Source: Stenomitos frigidus_A (GTDB lineage Bacteria; Cyanobacteriota; Cyanobacteriia; Leptolyngbyales; Leptolyngbyaceae). Taken from it: a stretch of DNA of 64,000 bases. Positions 52,267 to 59,888 of the stretch are shown one piece after another. The translations under genes were made by a program, and so were the position numbers. Numbering within the stretch: position 1 is the stretch's first letter; every line of letters starts with the position of its first letter. Under the pieces are notes generated by a model, which was not told the origin of the DNA, did no database searches, and saw only the letters and a list, made by a program, of their open reading frames with translations. The stretch spans positions 168,096-232,095 of the forward strand of contig NZ_CAWNSW010000089.1 of NCBI RefSeq assembly GCF_963877135.1, read 5' to 3'.

Positions 52267-55200
52267 CTACTTTTTTTTTTCGGGGTCTGGGGTGTCTACC
52301 CCGTCAGTTGCTGGCATGGGGTCGTCAAAAGAACCCATCAGGCTAGCAAAGGCTTGCTCTAATGTTGACGGTTCAGTTGTGGGAGGTGAGGACGGCAATT
52401 GTGGGTTGGGAGTGGTCAGCAAGTCTGAGCCTGCTTCCTCAAAGGTTTTTTCGATAAAAACATCGCCCACTCGCTCTAGTGTAAAGGGTGCCAACGCCGG
52501 TTCAGGAACGACTTCAACGGGTTGTTCTGCCGTAGTGAAACCGGTTGCCGCTTGCTCATGAGCCACTGGCTCATGCAAAGGCACTTCCCCAGACGGCACC
52601 TCCATAAACAAGTCGCCTATTTGTTCAAAGGTGAATGGAGCAACGACCTCAGAGGACTGGTTTAGTAACAAGTCTGATGATGTCTCGATCGCTCTATTGG
52701 ACACATCATCTGGTGGCGGCACACTGGCGGTCGGCGCTGGCACGAAAATATCGTCCGTTGTTTCCAGCGTGCTATCAGAGTCAAAAGCAAACTGCACAGG
52801 CAAGTCTGTGGTCGCCGTTTCGGGCACCGGTGGAAGCGCATCGGCAGTTGGAAGGGCATCACCCATCGGCGCTACATTGACCGGAGGCGCATCGGCAAAG
52901 AGCTCATCGACGCCTTCTAGAGTGAACGGTAATGACTGGTCTGATGGGTAGCCTGGAGCCGATGGCAACGGTGTTGACCCGGCCATTGGCACACCGTCAA
53001 ACAGATCGTCAATGCCTTGAAGGGTAAACAGCGGCTGATCAGTTTCTGGAAAGGATGTCGGCGGCAAGGGCGTGGTGCCAGTCGGGGCATCTGCGAATAA
53101 ATCATCCATCCCTTCCAGCGTAAAAGCAGCCGATGCATCGGCTTGCGTGGAGACAACTGGAGGTGGAACGGCCGTTACAGGCGGTGCGGCAGGGATGTCT
53201 GCAAAGAGATCGTCCATACCCTCCAGGATGAACGCCCCAGGCGGCTCGGCCGCAATCACATTGAGTTCGGATGCTGTGGCAGCTTGCGTAGAGTCGTTTG
53301 TGGATAAGGCGTCAGCAAAATCATTCAGCGACGCACTCCAGTCTTCTAAGGAGGTTGGGTCGTCAGAGCTGAACGCAATGCCAGTCAATGCGGCTTCTCC
53401 TGGAGCGACTACTTCTGAGGGCGCTGCATCTGAATAAAGCCCTGACGGATTGACTTCAGATTCAACCCCATACGGTAGTATCGACGGCTCGACGATCGTC
53501 TCTTCTAAGTTGAAAAGATCTTCGCTGAGGCGTGTTAAGGTGCCTTCGTCCAGCCACAGTTCGGAATCTGCTTCATCAACGGGCTCTTCCAGCGGCAACA
53601 AGTCTTCTTCCGGTGATGCAGGTGTGTAGCGATCGCCTAGGCGACGATCGTCTGCTTGATCAGCGAGTGCCTGGTTAGCCGTTATAGGCAACGTTAATTC
53701 GGTCGCGCTAGCTGGGGGGGGTGGTGAAGGCTGACTGAGGTTTTCTGGTAAGACGATCGGATTCGCGATCGAGGCCTCCAGTCCTTCAGCAGGCGTCGTC
53801 TCATCGAACAAATCAGCAAGGGTGGTTATTTCGTCTGTACTAATGGGTTGCGCGACGGCTGGTGCTGGGTCTGGCAATAGCGTCTCGGCGCTGGCGGTGA
53901 CCGGGCTAGCGCTAGAAACAACGTTTGTGTCTGTTGGAGCGGCAGGCATATCGACTAGCGGGTCGCGATCGCTGCTGGTTGAGGCTTCTTCAACGCCTAA
54001 CAGCTCATTTCCATCAGTCACTGGTTCAGTTTCAGCTAAACCAATCTCAGCGTCTTCAAAATCCCAACCGCTGAGTAGCTCATCGTCTAGCAAGGCCACT
54101 GGAATGTCTGCTGCTGCTTGAGTACTTAACGGTTTCGCCAGCAAATCCCAGCCTAGTGTCGGGTCAACGACCGCAGACACTGCTGGTGCAGCAACAATTT
54201 CTGGTGGCACTAGCGTGCTTTTGGGTGCTTGTGTGTCAGCTGGAAGCACATCAATAGGTTGCGCTGTCGTCGTCTGTGTGGTTGGCGATGCGATCGTGGG
54301 TGCTGGCTCCACGGCAGCGTTCGCTGGGGGTTGGTTAACGTCGACCATCGCTGCTGGCGTCTCTAACGATGCTTGAGCGGCGATCGCGTCGTTGCCAAAT
54401 AAGCTCTCATAAAATTCGTCCAGTTCATCCCGTGCATCATCAGGAATCCCCGTCGCTGTAGTGTCTTCTGTGAGTGGCGAGGGCGTACTCAACATCCGAT
54501 CAATTTGAGCATCCGCATCGGCCACTGACGCTGGCTGTTCCTTCAATTCTGAACTGAGTTGCTCCAGTAGCTTGAGCGCAGCATCGATATCAGCCGTGTC
54601 TTCAACGCTGACCGACCCTGAGCTCGACTCGTTAGTGCTTGGTAAAGCGGTTGTTGGCGCTAAAATTGGCTGAGGTGCTAGGTTCGTGCTCAGTAAGTTT
54701 GCATCCAATTCCAGTAGAGCGTTCACGTCTTGGGCTGCCAACTGGTTCAGGTCAAAACCTTCCAAGTTTAATTCAGCAAGCTCGTAATCAACGGTGGGTG
54801 TAGCGTCTACACCACTAGCAGAGCGCAACCAGGAATCGATCGCCGTGTCTACCGACGGCGCAGGCGTGTCCAAAGCAGACACAGGTACTGCATCAGTAAA
54901 ATTGCTGGAGATTTCAGTCCCAGGGAACGGCAGTGTGAAAGGCTGTGAGGTTGCACCAGCGCTGGGCTGTTCAAACAAGGGCGCATTCACCACACTCAAC
55001 GGTTGGGGGGAGGACGGCGAGAAACCAGGTGTCATTGCCCCAGACGCAGGGTTAGCTAACCGGGCTGACTCCAGTCCTTTTGTGGCAGGCGGCTGTAGAT
55101 AGGACGAAGCTTCCTGCCCAAGCTGATTGGCCAAATGACTAATCAGCGCCGTGAACATCATCTCACCCTGCTGCCCCATACTGTGCATCTTATCCAGCCC

Positions 55201-55989
55201 CTGGGAAAGAGACTCTTCGTATGCTTGTACGTTGCGCTGTAACGACTCAAACACCACGCTCAAGGTGGAATCTAGCTTGATCAGTAGCTCATCGGATTGT
55301 GACTGCGGTACCTGGATGTTGCCCAAGCCTTGAGCAATCGAGTTGGATGCTGCTTGAAGCGGAGCCGACCCTGAACGTGCTAAGTCAGCGCTGTAGGGTA
55401 AAGACTGCTGATTGCTGCCTCTTAAGGTCTGTGCCACTTGCTGAGGCAGCGTTTCCTGCAGCCGACTCATTAATGCTTGCAAGAACTCCGCTATCATCTG
55501 CTGTTGGTTGCCAGGTAGCTGTCCTGCATAGCCCTGACGCTGTGACTCAAGCTGATGAATCTCTTGTACTAGTGACTCTCGCTGTTGGCGTAAAAGCTCT
55601 AGATCGGATTGAAGCGGCTGCATCACGTTGGCGCGCAGGTAGCCCATGTCTTGCACGATCGCCTGCAGCATTTGCTGTGCTGACAGTTCGTCTCGACCAT
55701 AGGCCTGCGATCGCTCAGCTTGAGCCTCTAATGGAGGTGATTGGTAGGGCGATTGCGAGGAGTAAATGTCATGCGCCAGTAAGTCTGGCCTGTCTCCTGC
55801 TTGCCCATAGCTTTCACCAACGATCTGCCGTCGTTGAAAGGTCACTAGATAATTGCGCACACGCTCCAGAACTTGGCGCTGCTGCGTCACTTCTCCAGAC
55901 ACAACCCACGGAAGACGGGGCGTTGTTTTCTGGAGCACACCATCGATATCTGTAATGAGCGCTTGAATTTGATCCTTCTGAGAAGTCAC
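52267..55989 (-). CDS. Large coiled-coil and disordered protein, 1240 aa, with FTLExhDDLF repeats
   Basis: No family was recognised. Residues 1-300 are helical, with a coiled coil near 125-160 (DLELLRQQRESLVQEIHQLE) and a second helical block near 230-290. Residues 300-1240 are low-complexity, acidic and Ala/Pro/Thr-rich, so probably disordered. At least seven copies of a motif like FTLEGMDDLF followed by ADAP lie in the last third. The start is GTG 55989 with AGGGG upstream. The gene ends PEKKK followed by TAG inside an A10 run. It probably binds partners through its motifs, possibly the ATPase encoded next in the -1 frame. Length and repeats are unlike a normal enzyme. Confidence 0.75.
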   Translation of the reverse strand: MTSQKDQIQALITDIDGVLQKTTPRLPWVVSGEVTQQRQVLERVRNYLVTFQRRQIVGESYGQAGDRPDLLAHDIYSSQSPYQSPPLEAQAERSQAYGRDELSAQQMLQAIVQDMGYLRANVMQPLQSDLELLRQQRESLVQEIHQLESQRQGYAGQLPGNQQQMIAEFLQALMSRLQETLPQQVAQTLRGSNQQSLPYSADLARSGSAPLQAASNSIAQGLGNIQVPQSQSDELLIKLDSTLSVVFESLQRNVQAYEESLSQGLDKMHSMGQQGEMMFTALISHLANQLGQEASSYLQPPATKGLESARLANPASGAMTPGFSPSSPQPLSVVNAPLFEQPSAGATSQPFTLPFPGTEISSNFTDAVPVSALDTPAPSVDTAIDSWLRSASGVDATPTVDYELAELNLEGFDLNQLAAQDVNALLELDANLLSTNLAPQPILAPTTALPSTNESSSGSVSVEDTADIDAALKLLEQLSSELKEQPASVADADAQIDRMLSTPSPLTEDTTATGIPDDARDELDEFYESLFGNDAIAAQASLETPAAMVDVNQPPANAAVEPAPTIASPTTQTTTAQPIDVLPADTQAPKSTLVPPEIVAAPAVSAVVDPTLGWDLLAKPLSTQAAADIPVALLDDELLSGWDFEDAEIGLAETEPVTDGNELLGVEEASTSSDRDPLVDMPAAPTDTNVVSSASPVTASAETLLPDPAPAVAQPISTDEITTLADLFDETTPAEGLEASIANPIVLPENLSQPSPPPPASATELTLPITANQALADQADDRRLGDRYTPASPEEDLLPLEEPVDEADSELWLDEGTLTRLSEDLFNLEETIVEPSILPYGVESEVNPSGLYSDAAPSEVVAPGEAALTGIAFSSDDPTSLEDWSASLNDFADALSTNDSTQAATASELNVIAAEPPGAFILEGMDDLFADIPAAPPVTAVPPPVVSTQADASAAFTLEGMDDLFADAPTGTTPLPPTSFPETDQPLFTLQGIDDLFDGVPMAGSTPLPSAPGYPSDQSLPFTLEGVDELFADAPPVNVAPMGDALPTADALPPVPETATTDLPVQFAFDSDSTLETTDDIFVPAPTASVPPPDDVSNRAIETSSDLLLNQSSEVVAPFTFEQIGDLFMEVPSGEVPLHEPVAHEQAATGFTTAEQPVEVVPEPALAPFTLERVGDVFIEKTFEEAGSDLLTTPNPQLPSSPPTTEPSTLEQAFASLMGSFDDPMPATDGVDTPDPEKKK
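52270..52282 (-). promoter_or_regulatory. A10 slippery tract with A AAA AAG and stop
   Basis: On the minus strand the end of the 1240-residue gene reads CCC GAA AAA AAA AAG TAG. A AAA AAG is the classic -1 slippery heptamer. A one-base slip back continues as GTA GCT GAG and stays open into the Hsp70-like frame. A11 would give the same fusion. Confidence 0.55.
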
Positions 55990-56040
55990 AATGTAACCCC
56001 TGACGAGTACTGAGCAGAAGCGAGCTAGGAGACAGCTGCT

Positions 56041-56081
56041 ATTCCTAATCTATTCCTAATTATTCCTAATCTATTCCTAAT
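56041..56081. repeat. Four direct repeats ATTCCTAAT, about 10.5-bp period
   Basis: Copies start at 56041, 56052, 56062 and 56073 (steps 11, 10, 11), so they lie on one face of the helix, 52-92 bp before the GTG start of the 1240-residue gene. They are an operator-like array, or repeats in its leader. Confidence 0.75.
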
Positions 56082-56454
56082 ATAGTTAGGCTTCCCAGAA
56101 CAGCCACAATTACGCCCGGACAAAACCTAAAAAGATTGACCTGAAACGGCGATCGCAGGTGTCGAAACAATAGTCTGATCGAACATGTAGCGCCGCTGCT
56201 GAACTGAGGCTGCGTTGGAAAAACAGTCTTAACGTTTGGTAACCTTCAACATTTAATAGCCTTACAGGACACAATAATGAAGAGGAAGGCTGGCTTCTTT
56301 TCGACGATTTTGGACTGTTAAAGTGGAGGCTACCTTTGGATCTAGCGGGCTGGCATTAACAGATCATCCTTGTTTTTAGGAGAGTTTGAAATGCCTTATG
56401 TCCACTATATCTGGACAAAGTGTACGTCAGGAACGTAAAAAAGTGACAAATTCC

Positions 56455-56745
56455 TGAAAATTGCTGCGCTAGAGCATTGGTCGATCGTGGCCAACCACAC
56501 ATGACTAAAACACGGCTCTGTTTAACCCCATCAAGCGCTTTTAGCCCAACTGTGACAGCGTTACGCAGTACCACAGCGAAAGCGATACTCGTTTGAGTGT
56601 GGCTACGCCATGGGGCGTTAGGGTTTGCCCTTGTGGGAAGCGGTCTAACGCGTTGATCCATCCCTTCCTGCGGTAAGCGACGACCAGAGCGCTTCTACAA
56701 GCGCTTGTAGTTAATTGGAGAGACACAGCAGTACGCTTGTCCAAA
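56455..56745. repeat. Palindrome-rich segment, possible interspersed repeat or structured RNA
   Basis: Several local palindromes occur here, for example GCGTTAG...CTAACGC at about 56617-56651 and AGCGCTTCTACAAGCGCT at 56688-56705. There is no ORF of sound composition. The segment could be a small interspersed repeat or MITE-like element, or an untranslated structured RNA. Confidence 0.4.
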
Positions 56746-56788
56746 CGGCAAGTCAGGATGCCTAACGTGTGAAGACAATGCAGTATTC

Positions 56789-56833
56789 AGCAATAATAAC
56801 CAAATGTCATCAGTGCATTAGGTTATTATTGCT
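56789..56833. terminator. 13-bp perfect inverted repeat
   Basis: AGCAATAATAACC (56789-56801) pairs with GGTTATTATTGCT (56821-56833) around a 19-nt loop. It is AT-rich, so it may be an operator rather than a terminator. Confidence 0.45.
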
Positions 56834-57161
56834 ATGAATCTCATCTACTCGGTTTCACCGAACCTAAGCCTTAAAGGTTGATTTGTGTCACATGCTTGCT
56901 CGTTACAGTGATGTATACAGTGAAGTGATATAAATTTAGCCGCTAACAGTTCATAACTAAAGTTCCGATTGTTAGGGTCTGGTCTTTGTTCGGCAAGCAA
57001 CCCTCTTTTAACGGTCTAGATTTTGGTTGCTTAGGCTAGCGTTAGCAAGGCTCTTAGCTTGAATGCCGACTTCATCGCCAGGTTTGTCAAAGTTTGTCAA
57101 ACAACTTTGCACCCTTGCACTATCATTTACCCTGACTTGAGAATTTTGACGCGGCAGTCAC

Positions 57162-57863
57162 ATGGAAGATCGGTATAGTCCCAGAGATGCTCAAGCTAAT
57201 ATATCGATTCGCTCCGCTCCTTTTTTTGAAGGTCTCCCGGAAACAGTAGTCGAAAAAGCGACCGCTCAGGTTGTGATGCGGAGCCATCCAGCCAACCAGG
57301 TGATTTTGCTAGAAAATGATTGGGGAAGCTCGGTGTACTTTATCTTGAACGGCTGGGTCAAGATTCGTACCTACAATCTCGATGGTAAGGAAGTAACGCT
57401 CAACATCTTAGGTAAAGGCGAGCTGTTTGGGGAAATGGCACCTCTGGACGAGGTACCCCGATCGACCGATGTCATTACTCTCGCTCCTACCGTAATTGGC
57501 AACATGCCCGCGCAGGACTTTGTCAATTTACTGCACACCGAACCTCAGTCAGGCATTCGATTAGCGCAGTTGATGGCACGTCGCCTGCGGCAAGTTAATC
57601 GTCGCTTGCGGCTACGTGAATCTGACAGCACCTCACGCGTGGCAGACATTCTTTTGTTTTTGGCCGATGGACAAGGTAAAAAAGTTTCAACGGGTACTGA
57701 AATCCCGAACCTGCCCCACCGTGAACTGAGTAGTCTTAGTGGACTGGCGCGCGAAACCGTAACGCGAGTGTTGAGCAAACTAGAAAAGAAAGGGCTGATT
57801 GTGCGTGAACGCGATACGCTCACGATTCCCGACCCTCATGCACTCGAACGGTTGATGATCTAG
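57162..57863 (+). CDS. CRP/FNR family transcription regulator (possible cAMP receptor)
   Basis: The protein has 233 residues. The cyclic-nucleotide-binding fold spans about 20-140. The phosphate-binding cassette GKGELFGEMAP..EVPRSTD carries E91 and R100-S101, the residues that contact cAMP in E. coli CRP, so cAMP binding as in cyanobacterial SyCRP1 is likely. The winged HTH is at the C-terminus (HRELSSLSGLARETVTRVLS, about 186-206). It is not NtcA, whose sequence differs throughout. It may sense cAMP and control motility or carbon genes. The target genes are not apparent here. Confidence 0.85.
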   Translation: MEDRYSPRDAQANISIRSAPFFEGLPETVVEKATAQVVMRSHPANQVILLENDWGSSVYFILNGWVKIRTYNLDGKEVTLNILGKGELFGEMAPLDEVPRSTDVITLAPTVIGNMPAQDFVNLLHTEPQSGIRLAQLMARRLRQVNRRLRLRESDSTSRVADILLFLADGQGKKVSTGTEIPNLPHRELSSLSGLARETVTRVLSKLEKKGLIVRERDTLTIPDPHALERLMI

Positions 57864-58090
57864 CCTGAGTTGATGCGTTAATCTGGGCCGCTCAGCGGCT
57901 GCTTGAAAAGTACAGAAAGTTGCCATCCTGCCCACGGTTGGAAGGTTGGGCGAATGATATGAAACCCGTTAAAACGGCTAAATGCTCGCCCTATAAGCCT
58001 TTTAGTCTCTTTAGTAGACTTCAATTAGTGAGCCCGTGGTTTTAGATGACGGGCGGATGATGCCATGAGCGAGGACTGTTCAAGCATCCT

Positions 58091-58453
58091 CTAAAGTAAA
58101 AAGCGATCGAGGGCTGCCTTTAATTCTTCAATCTCAGTTTCAATCTTGCCTTCTTTAGCAGCGCGACCGATGCATTCCGTTAAGTGCTCATCCAGGATCA
58201 TGCGGGCAACTCGATCAAGTGCTCCTCTGACAGCCGCAACTTGCACCAGCACATCTGGACAAGGACGACTCTCTTGCACCATTGTTTTGATGCCACGAAT
58301 ATGACCCTCAATGCGGGAAAGACGATTCAACACTCGCTTGAGTGACTCTTCACTATGGATATGCGTGTGTGTAGAGGCACTGTGATTGTGCTTATGGAGG
58401 TGAGCATCCTCTAGGCGATCGTGATCACGGCTGGTACGTTCAGAAGTTGCCAT
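58091..58453 (-). CDS. CsoR/RcnR family metal sensor, InrS-like (nickel)
   Basis: This 120-residue helical repressor has a His-rich head (HDRLEDAHLHKHNHSASTH) before the CsoR core (RVLNRLSRIEGHIRGIKTMV). The ligand positions C65, H90 and C94 (RPCPDV, DEHLTEC) and H33 (THIHSEE) keep the spacing of the nickel sensor InrS (H21, C53, H78, C82). It should derepress a Ni/Co exporter when metal is high. No exporter is adjacent, so the regulated gene is elsewhere or has moved. Confidence 0.88.
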   Translation of the reverse strand: MATSERTSRDHDRLEDAHLHKHNHSASTHTHIHSEESLKRVLNRLSRIEGHIRGIKTMVQESRPCPDVLVQVAAVRGALDRVARMILDEHLTECIGRAAKEGKIETEIEELKAALDRFLL

Positions 58454-58603
58454 TGAGGTTGGCTAATAGCAGAATGGGTACTCAAGATTCTAGCCCAGGT
58501 CAAACCCTGGTTGACATCACGAGCACAGTTTGAGGGTTAGACTGTCAAAATAGATGTGATGTAGAGATATTTCAGCTCTGTTTGATACCAGTAGGTTGGT
58601 GCT

Positions 58604-59800
58604 ATGCGATTCTCACCCCTTTCTCGCTTGTTCCGCCCCTTTATGAAGACTGTTCTGATGGGTGTGCTGGCAGTGACATTCATCTTTACGGCGCTGCCAG
58701 TCACACCCGCTCAGGCAGACGATTTACCCTTAGTCGCTGCTGTCAACCCGGCACAGCTAAAAGATGACGCTGGAAAGGGTAGCTTTGTAGCAAAGGCGGT
58801 CAATCAGGTCGGTCCTGCAGTCGTCCGTATCGATACAGAACGGACAGTTACACGCCGCGCCGCCCCCGATCCAATGTTGGAAGACCCGTTCTTTCGCCGC
58901 TTTTTTGGTGAAGAGGGCTTTCCGCAGTCGCCCCGCGAGGAGCATCTGAGAGGTCAGGGGTCGGGCTTTATTGTCGATCGTAGCGGTGTTATTTTGACCA
59001 ATTCTCACGTTGTTAATGGCGCTGATAAGGTCACAGTAACGCTGAAGGATGGACGTACCTTCGAAGGAAAGGTGCGCGGTGCTGATGAAGTGACAGATCT
59101 GGCAGTCGTAAAAATTGATGGCAGTAATTTGCCCGTTGTCTCTCTGGGAAATTCTGACCAAATTCAAGTTGGGGACTGGGCGATCGCGGTTGGCAATCCA
59201 TTGGGCTTGGATAACACCGTCACACTGGGCATTATCAGCACGCTGAAGCGCTCCAGTGCTCAGGTGGGCATCCCCGACAAGCGGTTGGATTTTATTCAAA
59301 CTGACGCCGCAATTAATCCCGGTAACTCTGGCGGTCCGTTAGTGAATGACCAGGGTGAAGTGATTGGCATCAACACGGCTATTCGGGCAGATGCGATGGG
59401 TATTGGGTTTGCCATTCCTATCAACAAAGCGAAAACCATCAAAGACCAGTTAGCAAAAGGTGAACGCATTGTGCATCCATATTTGGGTGTGCAGATGACG
59501 ATGCTGACTCCAGAACTCGCCAGACAAAACAATAGCGACCCCAATTCTGCTTTCATGGTGCCAGAAGTGACCGGCGTGATTGTTGTCCGTGTGTTGCCTA
59601 ATACACCGGCTGCTAAGGCGGGTCTGCGACGGGGTGACGTGATCACTCAAATCGACGAACAGACGATTACAACAGCAGAACAACTCCAGACGATCGTGGA
59701 AAATAGTCGCCTGGGTCAAACACTGAAAGTAAAAGTGCAGCGCGGCGATGTGACGAAGCAATTGCCCGTTCAGACTGCTGAATTGCAAAACGCAGCCTAG
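58604..59800 (+). CDS. HtrA/Deg family serine protease with PDZ domain
   Basis: This 398-residue periplasmic or lumenal protease has a signal sequence of about 38 residues (VLAVTFIFTALPVTPAQA). The catalytic triad is H135 (LTNSHVV), D165 (DEVTDLAVV) and S242 (NPGNSGGPL). One C-terminal PDZ domain (about 295-390) contains the peptide-binding loop. The length fits cyanobacterial HhoA, HhoB or HtrA; which of the three cannot be decided here. A perfect 18-bp hairpin follows. Confidence 0.95.
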   Translation: MRFSPLSRLFRPFMKTVLMGVLAVTFIFTALPVTPAQADDLPLVAAVNPAQLKDDAGKGSFVAKAVNQVGPAVVRIDTERTVTRRAAPDPMLEDPFFRRFFGEEGFPQSPREEHLRGQGSGFIVDRSGVILTNSHVVNGADKVTVTLKDGRTFEGKVRGADEVTDLAVVKIDGSNLPVVSLGNSDQIQVGDWAIAVGNPLGLDNTVTLGIISTLKRSSAQVGIPDKRLDFIQTDAAINPGNSGGPLVNDQGEVIGINTAIRADAMGIGFAIPINKAKTIKDQLAKGERIVHPYLGVQMTMLTPELARQNNSDPNSAFMVPEVTGVIVVRVLPNTPAAKAGLRRGDVITQIDEQTITTAEQLQTIVENSRLGQTLKVKVQRGDVTKQLPVQTAELQNAA

Positions 59801-59831
59801 AGCGATCGACCTCACTGTCGCAGTCGTTAAG

Positions 59832-59870
59832 CATCGGAGACAGCGCAGAGGTTCTGCGCTGTCTCCGATG
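59832..59870. terminator. Bidirectional terminator, perfect 18-bp stem
   Basis: CATCGGAGACAGCGCAGA (59832-59849) pairs perfectly with TCTGCGCTGTCTCCGATG (59853-59870) around a GGT loop, between convergent htrA-like and ABC1 genes. There is no long U-run. Confidence 0.85.
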
Positions 59871-59888
59871 GGCCATAGAAACGATGCT

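Larger units (their letters stand above)
55990..57161. other. Gene-poor region with repeats and palindromes
   Basis: This 1.17-kb stretch has no credible gene. It holds four ATTCCTAAT repeats (56041-56081), a palindrome-rich segment (about 56455-56745), and a 13-bp inverted repeat (56789-56833). The short minus ORFs in it (56356-56661, 56541-56744) look like chance frames. The last 200 bp hold the promoter of the CRP-type gene: ACAGTGA is repeated (56905-56911 and 56917-56923) before TATAAA (56929-56934). Confidence 0.6.

Noticed and set aside
56041..56081. CRISPR array
   Set aside because: Repeats are only 9 bp with spacers of 1-2 bp, which does not fit a CRISPR array. No cas genes are in the window.
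56356..56744. Two short minus ORFs in the gene-poor gap
   Set aside because: They overlap each other in palindromic DNA, so they are more likely chance frames of a repeat.
57162..57863. Annotation of the CRP-type gene as NtcA
   Set aside because: The sequence lacks NtcA features, and the cAMP-contact residues (E91, R100, S101) favour a cAMP-type regulator.
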